From positions 62,001 through 126,000 of the forward strand of contig MOWL01000029.1 in assembly GCA_002110485.1 (NCBI GenBank): a DNA stretch of 64,000 bases, given 5' to 3'. This document shows positions 21,417-31,968 of the stretch, piece after piece; the stretch's first letter is position 1, and each line of letters begins with the position of its first letter. The notes below the pieces were generated by a model. That model was not told the DNA's origin. It saw only the letters and a list, made by a program, of their open reading frames with translations, and did no database searches. This DNA is from Emergomyces orientalis. Lineage: Eukaryota; Ascomycota; Eurotiomycetes; Onygenales; Ajellomycetaceae. Position numbers and translations under genes: made by a program.

Positions 21417-22161
21417 ATGGTCATAGGCCTTCTCACAATAGCTTCCATCCCAACCGTCATCGGCGTCTGCCAAGGAGTGAGCGAGCAGAAGAAAGCCAAC
21501 GAGCGCAAATCAGACGAAAAGCGACTCGAGAAGTTCTACCTTGATGTCTTCTGCGAGGCGAACTCCGAAGAAGCAAAGCAGCTGTATGGCCGGCGGGTGG
21601 TGTTGAGGGATGGCAAGGTATGTTTAAAACCCGATAGAAAGTATTTAAACAAGAACATGGAAAAAAAAAAAAGGGGGGGGGGGGGTTTATAAAACTAATA
21701 ATGAACAGGTCTACCTTGATTCTCCCACCCCTAGCTGCCGCTCAATCCCCAGCCACACCGCCGAAGCGTTCTATATCAGCTACCCAGACGACGAGCGTGA
21801 ACCTACCCTCGGCCTCGTCAGCACCGTCTCTGTCGACCCACCAATGCTCAATTGGATCTATGTCGATAAGGACACGTTTGAGCTGAAATATGGGAATCGG
21901 ACACAAAGTCGCGAGCACCTTGTCGGGCCCTGGGATTGGACAGAGGATCAGGTTGGCGTGACGGTGCAGGATATCGAGGGATTTGTAGCTGTGGAGGAAG
22001 AGGAGGGGGTTTGGGCGGTGTATTTTGATGGAAGGGGGGATGGATTGAGGTGGGGGGCTGGGAGGAAGAAGAGGGTGTTGGAGATTAGTTTGGAGAGGCG
22101 TTTGTTGAAACCGAAGGAAGAACCGGAGGAAACACAGGAAAAGAAGGAGAAAGAAGGGTGA
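21417..22161 (+). CDS. Conserved fungal hypothetical protein, 217 residues
   Basis: I do not recognise a named family, though the pattern is that of a conserved Eurotiomycete protein. Exons 21417-21617 and 21709-22161 join at DGK|VYLDS. The N-terminus is a hydrophobic stretch (VIGLLTIASIPTVIGVCQGV), perhaps a membrane anchor, followed by a charged helix (EQKKANERKSDEKRLEKFYLDVF). The C-terminal part contains LNWIYVDKDTFELKYGNR and GPWDWTEDQ, then an acidic and a Lys/Glu-rich tail. The 91-nt intron contains a run of 12 A followed by 13 G, which is unusual for an intron. The 3' end is convergent with ROK1, 105 bp away. Confidence 0.75.
21661..21685 (+). repeat. Homopolymer pair A12-G13 inside an intron
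   Basis: Twelve A directly followed by thirteen G lie about 23 bp before the 3' splice site of the conserved hypothetical gene. This is prone to length change and to sequencing error. Confidence 0.9.
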
Positions 22162-22266
22162 GAGGTGGAATATCCTGTCTTTTTGGAGGAGTTATATGAA
22201 GTTGTTGAATCCAGGCGTCCGTTCATGGAAATATATATATATGTACTGTACATATATCCAGAATGT

Positions 22267-24528
22267 TTAGTCTTCAATACCATCCCAAGATCCATTATCG
22301 CTTGCATTTCCTCCCCCTTCCACTTGCTCTTCATATTTACGCCGCTGGCTTGCCATAACCGCATCTCTCCGGTTATGCTCTTTTCGCCGCTCAAATCCAC
22401 TCTTCGTACTGATCCGGGTTCTTCTCCGGTCCTTATCGTCCTGCTCTCTCTTTTTCGTCATCGGTCGCCGAACTCCTACACCATGTTGTTTTAAGTCCTT
22501 CTTGTCCTTCTTAGACAAATTTGGTAATGCATCAAGCAGCCATTTCTGAATCCCTTTATCTCCCGAAACCCCCCGCAATTTTTCACTGGAAGCGATAACA
22601 TTTGCAATGTTTTTCACATAGGGGATATCTTCCTTCGTGTAAAAAGTGACAGCCACCCCCCCCTCACGTCCAGCTCGGCCTGTCCTGCCTACGCGATGGA
22701 CATATGCGGCGCTAGAGTTGGGTATATCGTAGTTCACGACGCCGTTGATCCCGCGGAAATCCACCCCGCGCGAGAGAAGGTCAGTTGTGATGAGGATCCA
22801 TATTTCACCTTTTCGAAAGCCCGCCATGACGTCCGATCGTTGCGAGTCGGAGAGCTCAGAATGTAGAACAGCGATACGTGAAGACCCGCCCGCTTCGGCG
22901 GGGATGTCATATTTCAATTCAGAATGTAGTGCCACGGCTCTGGAAATGGTTTGCGTAAAGACCAAAAATGGTGGTCGTAGATGGGTGTCTGAGGCGGAAC
23001 TCGCACCTTTGGGATGCAAAAGTTGCCGCAGCCCCAGGAGTTTCCCTTGTTCAGTCGCAGCGTAGACAAGTTTGTGGGAGATATTGGGTATGGCGGTATC
23101 TTTCAGTCCAACGACTAGCCGGACAAGGAATGATTCATCAGGTAGTCCCAGCGATCGCTGCCGCTCACTGATCGTTGACTTGGAGAGCTCTTCGATATTA
23201 GAGCCCATTGTCGCAGACCATAGTCCAATTCTCAATTGGACATTGGTGCAGGCACGCCATACGTCGAGGGTGTGGTGGCGGAACAAAGGGTCTAGTAGCA
23301 CATCGGCCTCATCCAGGACGAGACTTTGGATGCTCGGTAAAGGAGCGGTAGCGTGTTTCTGGTTACCGGAAAGAGAGTTTGCAAGCAACAGCGGAGTTGA
23401 GACTAAAATGTCGCTCTTTGTGATCGGGACTTTTCCTCTAGGCTGTTTTGCTTTAGTGGTTTCATCGTCGTCGTCTTCGGAGTTCTCGCTCTCCCTATCT
23501 GAAGGAGCTTCTTCCACCCTCTCCGTATCTTCCACAACTCGCATCCCCTTCCGCATGGCTGTAATTGTAACGCCAGTGCCCACCGTAAGCTTTCGACCTT
23601 CGTTGACAATCTGAGAGACAAGCTCCTTTGTCGGAGCCAAGATGATCGCGAACAATTCCCTCGATTGCGATCCGCCCTGATGATGATGTCGTATTATTTT
23701 ATTGATGAGTGGGATCATGAATGCCAGTGTTTTCCCACTGCCCGTAGGTGCAACCACCAACAGATCCGGTTCAAGTTCGGATTGGACAGGCTGAATTGTG
23801 TTCTCCTGACTTCGCGCGGATGAGCTCTGACAATCCCCAAACAGCAATGGTAGTGCACCAAGCTGAACTTCAGTAGGCACACTGTATCCTTGGCTGAAAA
23901 TGTTCTCCGAAAGCCTTCGAGAAATATGATATCTCGTTCTCAGCTGCTGGAACGACACGAGTGGCTGAGGATACATTCTCTGAGCCTTCTTCTGCTGTTT
24001 CCGGCTCAGAGCCACAGGCATTCGTTCGACTTTTTGCTTCTTTTTCTTCTTCTTCCCATCTTGCGAAATCGCAGCTAGTGGTGTTCGTGTTCGAAGATCC
24101 GTTACTTTTATCTTGTGTGCCGTTAAGATCGCCTTTCGCTCTTCCTCAGTCAATGGGGCCTCCTTGATGGTAATCTTATCCGTGACATCTCCCTGCTTTC
24201 CATCATTCTCACTTTGCTTTTGCTTTCCAGTTTTGTCATCCCCGCCAGACGAGCCACGAGCTGCAGAGCTGGAACCAAAAAAGTCCAGTGTCACAGCAGT
24301 CGCATCTGCAGAGAGTTCATTTCCATCTGATCCTCTCTTTCGTTTCCTTCCTTTAGTTTTGTCTAGTTCGTCGTAAGCTTCTGCGGTGTCTAATCCATGG
24401 TGACCAGAAAATAGCTGGGGGGTTTCTGCTTCGCCCGCAGATGGTAAAGAATTTGATATCGCTTGCTTTCTGGAGGCCGGGCCCGTTTTAAGTTTCGTTG
24501 ACCGAGTGAGAAGCTTGAAAGCATCCAT
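22267..24528 (-). CDS. ROK1: DEAD-box RNA helicase Rok1
   Basis: Rok1 is an ATP-dependent RNA helicase of early 40S assembly, working with Rrp5 and in snoRNA release. One intronless frame gives 753 residues. Motifs in order are a Q-motif region (FSQGYSVPTEVQLGALPLL), Walker A APTGSGKT, LAPTKELVSQI, DEAD as VLDEADVLLDP, SAT, the C-terminal lobe FLVFTQT, TTDLLSRGVDF, and motif VI YVHRVGRTGRAG. An acidic insert (about SDRESENSEDDDDE) sits between motifs Ia/Ib and DEAD, as in Rok1 orthologues. The start MDAFKLLTRSTKL at 24528 fits the family. A CACGTG element lies 124 bp upstream. Confidence 0.92.
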   Translation of the reverse strand: MDAFKLLTRSTKLKTGPASRKQAISNSLPSAGEAETPQLFSGHHGLDTAEAYDELDKTKGRKRKRGSDGNELSADATAVTLDFFGSSSAARGSSGGDDKTGKQKQSENDGKQGDVTDKITIKEAPLTEEERKAILTAHKIKVTDLRTRTPLAAISQDGKKKKKKQKVERMPVALSRKQQKKAQRMYPQPLVSFQQLRTRYHISRRLSENIFSQGYSVPTEVQLGALPLLFGDCQSSSARSQENTIQPVQSELEPDLLVVAPTGSGKTLAFMIPLINKIIRHHHQGGSQSRELFAIILAPTKELVSQIVNEGRKLTVGTGVTITAMRKGMRVVEDTERVEEAPSDRESENSEDDDDETTKAKQPRGKVPITKSDILVSTPLLLANSLSGNQKHATAPLPSIQSLVLDEADVLLDPLFRHHTLDVWRACTNVQLRIGLWSATMGSNIEELSKSTISERQRSLGLPDESFLVRLVVGLKDTAIPNISHKLVYAATEQGKLLGLRQLLHPKGASSASDTHLRPPFLVFTQTISRAVALHSELKYDIPAEAGGSSRIAVLHSELSDSQRSDVMAGFRKGEIWILITTDLLSRGVDFRGINGVVNYDIPNSSAAYVHRVGRTGRAGREGGVAVTFYTKEDIPYVKNIANVIASSEKLRGVSGDKGIQKWLLDALPNLSKKDKKDLKQHGVGVRRPMTKKREQDDKDRRRTRISTKSGFERRKEHNRRDAVMASQRRKYEEQVEGGGNASDNGSWDGIED

Positions 24529-25004
24529 CTCTAGCAATTCAGTTACTTATCGCCGCCTAAGAAAGATGCATTGTCCTGCTGTGGTTGATTTCTCGCTGGT
24601 TGAGCTCTCTGTAGACTTGATCAACAAAATTTCCTCCATGAATTTTCTAATCACGTGACTGATACCAATTGTCAAAAAATTCCAAGGGTGTACAGCGACG
24701 GAGAGAGACTGAGCAATTGCATTTTGATATCACAATTGAATACTCATTTTATTAGAGATGGAAACTCGTGGGGGTAAATTTTTAGATGTGTCAACTATGT
24801 TCGAACAAAGGAAATCTAATTTTGAAGTATTTAAACTGACAACAAGATTGCACGATGGAGCCCAAGCAAACTCGAAGACAACAGACCACCTCTGAATTCC
24901 ATCGTCTATCATACAGTTGGAGGAGAATACGATAATGAAAAAAATGAAAGTGAGGAGGAAGATATGTTGCAAAGATTTTAAAAGGAAGAAAGAGCCTAGT
25001 TTAT
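24529..25004. other. Intergenic, ROK1 promoter
   Basis: It holds the ROK1 promoter and the 3' flank of the ATP synthase g gene. No additional gene is visible. Confidence 0.45.
24652..24657. promoter_or_regulatory. CACGTG E-box upstream of ROK1
   Basis: The palindrome CACGTG within TCACGTGA lies 124 bp from the ROK1 start. It suits a bHLH factor of the Cbf1/SREBP type; binding is inferred. Confidence 0.4.
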
Positions 25005-25801
25005 CTAATGCGCATGGGCAGTCTCGCCCCGATATCCTACAAGTTTGAATCGTCCGATGATCTCACCCACCGAGAAAAATCCAATCACTTCTGCAGTCGT
25101 AACGCCGGCAATGGCCAATTGTTTTTTATCGACGTTCCGGAGACGGAGGAGGAGAGCGTCTGGGTTGAAAGACTTGGAGACCTGGGATATGAGGGTCATT
25201 GGCTGGCGGAGAGAGCTGAGGAGAGGCTGGTAGTATCCTTGGAAAGTGGCCAGGTTTCTGGTTGAACGGGTTAGATTTAATAATAGGGTAACACAGCTCC
25301 AGTAAAACTTACGGCGGGGACATCTTCTGTCCTCTGAATACTATTTTCGATAGTTCCAAGCCAACTCTGGAGTAATAAATTGTGGGAGGTATTAATGCTG
25401 GATCAAGGGGGTTTTGGTCAGCATTCCATCTGATGATATGTTCAAACCGGTATCCCAAGAAAAATATCGAGAAATCGCAATTGACGTCCTCAGCATACAC
25501 CACAAAAGCGACGCCTGCATCAGGGCATTGGGTTCTTACAGTCGACGAAAGCGATAAATTTGCCCGTTCGTCCACCAACTTTCCTGAGGGCTCCACCAAC
25601 ACCTGAGAGAGCATTGCTAATAGCAGGGCCGGCAGTGGAAGCAGCCTTGGAAATACCCTCAGAAGCCTTTGACGCAGCGGAAGTGGCCGCATCCTTGGAT
25701 CTGGAGGCAGCCTCGGCCGTTGTTGACGCAGATCTGAAGGGGGGTCTCCGGATCAGATATCGCGAATGCCGCAGAACGGCGCGGGATGTTGTGGCAGACA
25801 T
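25005..25801 (-). CDS. ATP20: Mitochondrial ATP synthase subunit g
   Basis: Subunit g of the Fo sector helps form ATP synthase dimers in the inner membrane. Three exons, 25540-25801, 25313-25397 and 25005-25257, give 199 residues. The N-terminus has a presequence-like Arg-rich start (RHSRYLIRRPPFRSAS) and an Ala/Ser-rich helix region. The core PPTIYYSRVGLELSKIVFRGQKMSPP joins NLATFQGYYQPLL across the second intron. The C-terminus carries the membrane helix AGVTTAEVIGFFSVGEIIGR with the GxxxG-like spacing used for dimer contacts. The ATG at 25801 is the only one ahead of the conserved region. An E-box lies about 200 bp upstream. Confidence 0.92.
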
Positions 25802-26884
25802 GTGGGAGGTGGGAGTAGGAGCGAGCCGCAGAGGATAACGACAGACAACGGCGAGAGAGGTCCTGGAGAAGAGGGTGGCTCTCAATGGCAACGGGGAGGA
25901 GAGCGATGGCGCGAGTTGTTGACGGGGTCAGAGTTGGATAATTGTTCTTTTTTTGGCTTCGGGAAGTTAAGGGAAAAAACAGGTGCTTGGTCAGCAGTCA
26001 CGTGGTGTTCTTGATATGGATGTCCAACTTCAACAACCTATTCTGTTTACGAGGTGCTTTGGTATTCTATTTCTTTATGCTCGTTTTTTTAATGAGACCA
26101 GAAAGACGACACCAGATGTTGAGCCTTTTCTGGGAAGCAACATTGAGTTCTATCTACCTGTTTCCTGGCCTCTGAGCGGGATAAGGAACTATCTGGGTAT
26201 GCAGTCAATACCACCATGCCAGCGGCAAGATGCAACCTCCTCGCGCACATATTTGATTTTGAGCCCATTGATTCGAATGCCTTTTCAAATTTGGGGTTGT
26301 TCCCTTTCTCTTTGACAGCGTAGGCCAGGTTTAGATTTGGCTAGCCAAGAGATTCTACACAACAGGAACAAGATCCAGATGGTGTAACTTTGCTGTTAAA
26401 TCGGTTCGTTGAATGAATGTGCCCCACAGGGACAGTTCCGTTTATGACAAGATCTCGTGTTAAGTACAAGCGATATCCGGTAATTGATAGATCTTGAGGC
26501 CATCTTGAACAAACATGTATTCGTCAAGGTTGAAAATTTCGCTGTCGTTTAGCCAATCCTACAATTTCCCAATCCCCGTCTGTCTGCGCCTAAGAGGAGA
26601 GTTAATTTTATTCTGAGAGCTATAGTGTCCAGCCAGAGAATCTTTCAACCCAATGTCCAAAGGGTTCTCTCAATATTTCAACATCACCAGGATGTTCTCC
26701 CTAGAACGTTCTTTCAGATTCCTTCTTTCACTACGACGCGCCCAAGACACTGCGTTTACAATAGATTGCAATGGAGCAAGGTAATTCGCTCCACTATTAT
26801 GCCTATGTTTCATTTACTATAAATGCGCCTATTACTAGAGCTCATAGAACGCATAAACGCTTTGGATATTGACTATGGCTCAAA
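25802..26884. other. Divergent intergenic region, 1.1 kb, no gene recognised
   Basis: It lies between the ATP20 start and the start of the PAS-like gene. Short frames occur (for example 25983-26315 and 26625-26822) but have no recognisable features. Confidence 0.45.
25999..26004. promoter_or_regulatory. CACGTG E-box upstream of ATP20
   Basis: CACGTG within GTCACGTGG lies about 198 bp upstream of the ATP20 start. Confidence 0.4.
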
Positions 26885-28189
26885 ATGCCTCGGGTAATGT
26901 TCGATGAGCCATATCCCATGCCCCAAAAACGGTCGTGGAAGTTGGTTACACTACAAGGGCTACTTCGCCATTTCTCTCGAAAGCGCAAAAATTCGCGCCT
27001 TGAACATACAGGCCTTCTTCCCGGAGGTAGAGATCAATTCCCCAGAGAATCCAACACTTCACAACATTTCCTTTACAGACCCAGAAGGTCTGAACCACAA
27101 TCCCGTTCGGATTCATTAGAGCTACCCCTGAAACGCCATGATCGCGATCGAGGAAGGACACTAACCGGAAACTATAATTCAAGGCTATCTCCTAAACCAT
27201 CCATCGGACCGTGCCCTTCAAACCTTTGCATTGCCCTCGCTGTTACCACGGATCTTTCGCACAGTACTGGCTTACGAAAAAGAAACAGCGTTCGAGATTT
27301 GAGAGCTCTAGTGCACGAAGCAGCGCTTGCTGCGAATGTTGACATGAAGGAGACATGTAATACCAGCACAGCTTCAGTCCCCGAAATGCCGACGAAGTTC
27401 TTAATAGATTTTCTCGAGGGCAAGGCTGCAATCGAAAACCTAGACCATTTTAATGCGTTCCTCATTGTCAGCCCAACTCCTGAAGGAGATCGTGTCCTGT
27501 ACGCATCGGAAGGCGTATGGTCGGCTGAAGATTTCGAAAAGGAAGAACTCTTCTTGTATAACAAACGCGCCCTGGACCAAACAAGCGATATCACCACGGA
27601 AATCACAGAAGATGGGAACGAGCGATTACATCTTATGCTATTTGGAGGTCTCCCTTCTATAGCAGGACGCAGCGGCCTTGTGCTCGTATCGCTCATCGAT
27701 ATAACTCATTTTCTTGACGCCCTCACTATAAGCGATCTTGAAATCGAGGTCCTTATCAGGCAGATCTATTCTGCGAATTCCCAAGACGTAGGCCTAGAAA
27801 ACAAACCGGAAAATTCATCGGAGACCTCTGATGTCATGCAGCAGCTGGTTAATCATGTCGCCAAAAGCATACTCGCACTTTACAAGGATTACTTCATCCT
27901 CTCGCAGTCTGCACAAGAACCGGGATTTTACGAGATTTCCCACGTTTCGCCCAACCTCTACATCGATGGGGAATACGTGACCGGCCACTTCAGTCATACT
28001 CCACCAGCTGTGATAAATCTAATCAGCCAGATGATGGCGCAAGGCAAACGGTTCCTTCTCGAAGTCAACTGGGGGAGTGATGGGAGTGCAAAATGGCTTT
28101 ACTGCATCCCTATGTTGACCGGGAGGCGCCGGTTCTGGCTCTGCATGTTGGTTGATCCAGTCCACCCTGTTCTCTGGCAGGAAGAGTAG
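26885..28189 (+). CDS. Conserved ascomycete protein with a PAS-like segment
   Basis: One intronless frame gives 434 residues. The N-terminal 130 residues are basic and of low complexity. From about residue 175, FLIDFLEGKAAIENLDHFNAFLIVSPTPEGDRVLYASEGVWSAEDF is followed by ELFLYNKRALDQTSDITTEITEDG. GLPSIAGRSGLVLVSLIDIT then reads like the last strands of a PAS fold. The arrangement matches fungal proteins with a degenerate PAS module in which YNKRALxxxxDI is conserved; this is recalled, not computed. The C-terminal third (YKDYFILSQS, FYEISHVSPNLYIDGEYVTGHF, RRRFWLCMLVDPVHPVLW) looks like a second sensor-type domain. No output domain is seen, so any signalling role is a guess. Confidence 0.65.
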   Translation: MPRVMFDEPYPMPQKRSWKLVTLQGLLRHFSRKRKNSRLEHTGLLPGGRDQFPRESNTSQHFLYRPRRSEPQSRSDSLELPLKRHDRDRGRTLTGNYNSRLSPKPSIGPCPSNLCIALAVTTDLSHSTGLRKRNSVRDLRALVHEAALAANVDMKETCNTSTASVPEMPTKFLIDFLEGKAAIENLDHFNAFLIVSPTPEGDRVLYASEGVWSAEDFEKEELFLYNKRALDQTSDITTEITEDGNERLHLMLFGGLPSIAGRSGLVLVSLIDITHFLDALTISDLEIEVLIRQIYSANSQDVGLENKPENSSETSDVMQQLVNHVAKSILALYKDYFILSQSAQEPGFYEISHVSPNLYIDGEYVTGHFSHTPPAVINLISQMMAQGKRFLLEVNWGSDGSAKWLYCIPMLTGRRRFWLCMLVDPVHPVLWQEE

Positions 28190-28826
28190 ATAAAACGTCC
28201 GGCGCTAGTTCTGGACCACGCTCGATATAGTTTTGTTGTGATAGTGAGTTAAACGTCTCAAAGATCGAAGAAAGCTCCAATATGGATGAATCTAGGCTCA
28301 GCTTCCCTTTCACGAATTTACCTAGCATTGCCGAGAAAGTATATTAGGCTAAATATCTCGACGCCCCAGAGGTATTGCCAGTGATAAACTTTGAATGTTC
28401 AACCAAGAGAGTTTGCGTTTTGTTTTTATCCACTCCAAATGATTATATAGCTTCCTACACCCCATAATTCCGGTCCATCCCCTTCTTCCAACGATGATAT
28501 CGGCCCGTCTTCATTTGTCCCCATTGTTTATCCTGATCTTTCCCACTACATCCCTCTTATCCGGTTGAATGGGGAATATGTCATGTCACTATACTTCTGT
28601 TTGCTACCCCTCAGTTCAACCCCACACCTGTGAATTTTGCCTCCCAAGCTACGAGCCTCCCAAATATAAGAGAAAATCTAACAAAAAATATCCCATCTTC
28701 CTCCTCTCCTGTGAACTTCCTTAAAACCGCTTCTTCTCTTTACTCGCATCATTGCCGAAGACGCAACACAAAATAACAGGAATGAAAAATCTCCTCCGCT
28801 GACCGTTTGACGTAATATTGCGCAAT
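28190..28826. other. Intergenic promoter region of L-arabinitol dehydrogenase
   Basis: Pyrimidine-rich toward the gene. A single GTGGGG-type CreA-like core (minus strand, near 28619) is too short to mean much alone. Confidence 0.35.
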
Positions 28827-30080
28827 ATGTCCAAAATCACCGCCCCCTCCAAGCCCAACATAGGTGTCTATACCAACCCGAATCATGACCTCTGGGTGGC
28901 AGACGCCCAACCATCCGTCAACGATGTGGCCTCCGGAAACGGCCTGAAGCCAGATGAAGCCACAATTGAAATCCAAAGTACAGGGATTTGCGGGTATGTC
29001 AAGGTCCCAACAAGATCAAACATATTCAATCCTCAGATCTCATCGGCCCTCTACAAACAAGATTAAAACTAACTATAAAGCAACCCGCTTAGCTCCGACG
29101 TCCATTTCTGGCATGCTGGTTGCATAGGCCCAATGGTCGTAACAGACAACCACATCCTCGGCCATGAGTCCGCCGGCACAATCATTGCGGTCGGCCGTGA
29201 CGTCACCTCCTTAAAACCCGGCGACCGCGTCGCCATCGAGCCTAACATAATCTGCAACGAATGCGAACCCTGCCTTACAGGCCGTTACAACGGCTGCGAG
29301 CGCGTGCGCTTCCTCTCCACACCACCCGTCGACGGCTTGCTCCGCCGCTACGTCAATCACCCGGCCATCTGGTGTCATAAGATTGGCGATATGAGCTTCG
29401 AAGATGGCGCGCTACTGGAGCCGCTTAGCGTGGCGCTGGCGGCGGTTGAGCGGGCTGGTTTGCGGTTGGGCGATGCAGTGGTTGTGGCCGGAGCAGGTCC
29501 GATTGGTCTAGTTACGCTACTCTGTGTGCAGGCGGCAGGGGCGACCCCTATTGTCATCACGGATATTGACGAGGGACGATTGAAATTTACAAAAAGTCTA
29601 GTGCCAGATGCGCGGACGTACCGGGTGGGATTGAGCGATTCACCTGAGGCGACGGCCGGGGGGATCATAAATGCTATGAACGATGGAGCAGGGTGTGGAG
29701 CTGATGCACTACGTCCGTCACTGGTGATTGAGTGTACAGGCGTTGAGAGTAGTGTTGCAGCGGCGATTTGGAGTGTGAAGTTTGGTGGTAAAGTGTTTGT
29801 GATTGGTGTTGGGAAGAATGAGATGACGATACCGTTCATGCGGGTTAGCACATTCGAGATTGATCTGCAGTGTCAATATCGGTACTGCAATACGTGGCCG
29901 CGGGCTATTCGACTGGTGCGCAATGGGGTGATTGATTTGAAGAAGCTAGTTACCCATCGGTTTACGCTGGAGGATGCCATAAAGGCGTTTCAAACAGCGG
30001 CAGACCCGAAAACGGGGGCTATTAAGGTGCAAATAATGAGCTCTAAGGAGGATGTTAAGGCTGTGAATGTTGGTGCATGA
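28827..30080 (+). CDS. L-arabinitol 4-dehydrogenase
   Basis: This zinc-dependent, NAD-linked polyol dehydrogenase oxidises L-arabinitol to L-xylulose in fungal L-arabinose catabolism. Exons 28827-28993 and 29093-30080 (99-nt intron with a CTAAC branch) give 384 residues. Catalytic zinc ligands are visible as ICGSDVHFWHAG and GHESAG. Structural-zinc cysteines are in NIICNECEPCLTGRYNGC. The nucleotide-binding loop is VVAGAGPIGLVTLL, followed by VITDIDEGRL, which indicates NAD preference. MVVTDNHILGHE and FLSTPPVDGLLRRYVNHPAIWCHK are characteristic of the LAD branch rather than xylitol dehydrogenase. Sorbitol dehydrogenase is the main alternative. It is convergent with the hydrolase gene, 262 bp apart. 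Confidence 0.88.
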
Positions 30081-30342
30081 ACCGTCTCTGCTAAACCCGT
30101 CTCAAGGATTACGGAGTGATATCTTTCCGGAGCTCGGTTTATTATTTACAGGCACTGTCTTTCAGTTGATTATATTAAATATGAAACCGAGGAAGAGATT
30201 ATTTACTATATGTACGAGTTCTCCGAGGATCATGCATCGAGTTGGCAACTGGTTGGCAAGAATCCACACTTACCGCTAGTGTGTGTGGCATTCATTTCAT
30301 TGAACCCTGTTCAAAATGAACACCCGCATTCGATAAGTTATT

Positions 30343-31968
30343 CTACCCCCTGAGATTTTTATATACAGCCTCTTCAATTTTATCTGCAACCTCGACCGCA
30401 AGCGGGTCAACAGGGGGAAGGAAATGGAAAAAGAGCGCACAGCAAATGCCTGCTTTTCGATCAAGCCACTAGATTTACACGACAGGTATCAGCAAATAAG
30501 CCCCATGCAAGTAGTAAAACGGGGTTGACGTTAACTAGCTCTTCAGAAAAGGAGGCAGACAAAAATAAACCCAACATACCCAAAACATATTTGTAAGTCC
30601 ACCCCCACCAACACAATTCGCTGGTCTCTTACCAGGCACATCATCGAGATTGATGCAGGCAGTAAGTCCCATGGTCACCACCTTGCCTGTCGTCAGGCTC
30701 CTATTCAGTCGCTGGCCGCCGGGGGCGTTAAATAAGTCATTCATGCTTTTGCTGTCCTCCAGCTGCGGTTTGAAGATCTGTTCCACGTTTTCGGGTTTCA
30801 ATACGTCCCCACCACCGGCAAGCAGTGTTGCCAACAGGGTGGTGTAATCGCGTGCTGTGGAATAGAGGCCTGTACCCCCGAGACAGTCGGCGGCGGGGAT
30901 GGGGTACAGGGGTGTCGGTATGGCGTTGAATTTTCCTTCAGCATTTCGAGCGCTGATTACGACGCGACGCTCAGCGAAATTAGGGAGCTGTTCGGGACGG
31001 AATGTTGTGGATGTTAATCCGAGCTTGTTGTGTATGTTTTCTTTCATGAATTCTTCTAGGGTTTGATTGGATACCACTTCCACCTGGAAAAAAAGGGGTT
31101 AGATATACCATCCTGGAATCTCGAGCCTCTGGGATAGGATAGCAGGGACTAACCACTCGACCAGCCCAGTCGACACCAGGACCATATGCCCAGTTTTCCC
31201 CCGGCTCGAAGAGAAGTGGTTGTCGGTATTGCTCCTAGTCCGCTAGTTAGCATCTGTTACATCTCCTCTTGCAGGTAGTTACGTACATAAGAACCATCCA
31301 TCTTGGTGGTATCCCGCCCTTGGTAGGCATTCCACTTCTGCAGTATCTCACGGGTAAGATGATAAGCATACCCGCTTGAATGAGTAAGGAGTGTTCTCAA
31401 AGTGAGCTTCTTTGAAGCCTTTCGAACAATCGGTTTCCCTAAGCAAAATATAGCGCGTTAATCTCCACCCCCCCTTTCCTATTTTTCCCATTATTGTTTT
31501 TCTCCGCTTTTTTATTTTATTTTAACTGAAGGGTAGAACATAAAACAATCCATAAGCATATCATACCATCCTCGTCGAATCCATCCAGAATCTCCGGCTC
31601 AGCCAACTCCGGCACAACCTTCCCCACATCGTCGTCCAAGGATATCAGCCCTCGTTCCACGGCCGCCATGACGGCAACAGCAGTGAACACTTTCGACATC
31701 GACGCAGTCCAGAAAGGGGTATCTTCTGACACGGCCTCACCGGACCCATCTACCTTGGTATTACCATGGCTAGACGAGTATAGCACCATTCCTGTAATTT
31801 AGGAGTGTAGGGTGTAGTTAGTAGAGGCATAATACAAAAATATGAAGAGAGACTGGGAAAAAGGATGGAAGATTTACCAGCCTTATCAACTGCCCTGAAA
31901 GTGACGGCGGGGAATGGGGTTGCCGTCGACTTCGCGTATTCTTCAAATATCTTATCGATTTCCGACAT
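30343..31968 (-). CDS. Beta-lactamase-family serine hydrolase/transesterase
   Basis: This is a class C beta-lactamase-like enzyme (esterase/LovD type); the substrate is unknown. Six exons give 392 residues: 31878-31968, 31567-31791, 31287-31438, 31154-31234, 30580-31083 and 30343-30468. The catalytic Ser and Lys are in WTASMSKVFTAVAVM (about Ser61, Lys64). LLTHSSGYAYH follows. GENWAYGPGVDWAGRV is the third conserved block, with Tyr in the YxN-like position. The end is LTNMFW|WLDRKAGICC. The last exon is easily missed because the frame runs past the donor to a stop at 30535. The 126-nt exon after intron 30469-30579 restores the family C-terminus. No signal peptide is seen, so it is probably cytosolic. 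Confidence 0.87.

Noticed and set aside
28600..28640. CreA-type site upstream of L-arabinitol dehydrogenase
   Set aside because: One six-base degenerate match is expected by chance in this much sequence.
30469..30579. Truncated C-terminus of the serine hydrolase at the stop near 30535
   Set aside because: A 111-nt intron and a 126-nt last exon restore the expected family ending, so the gene is intact.
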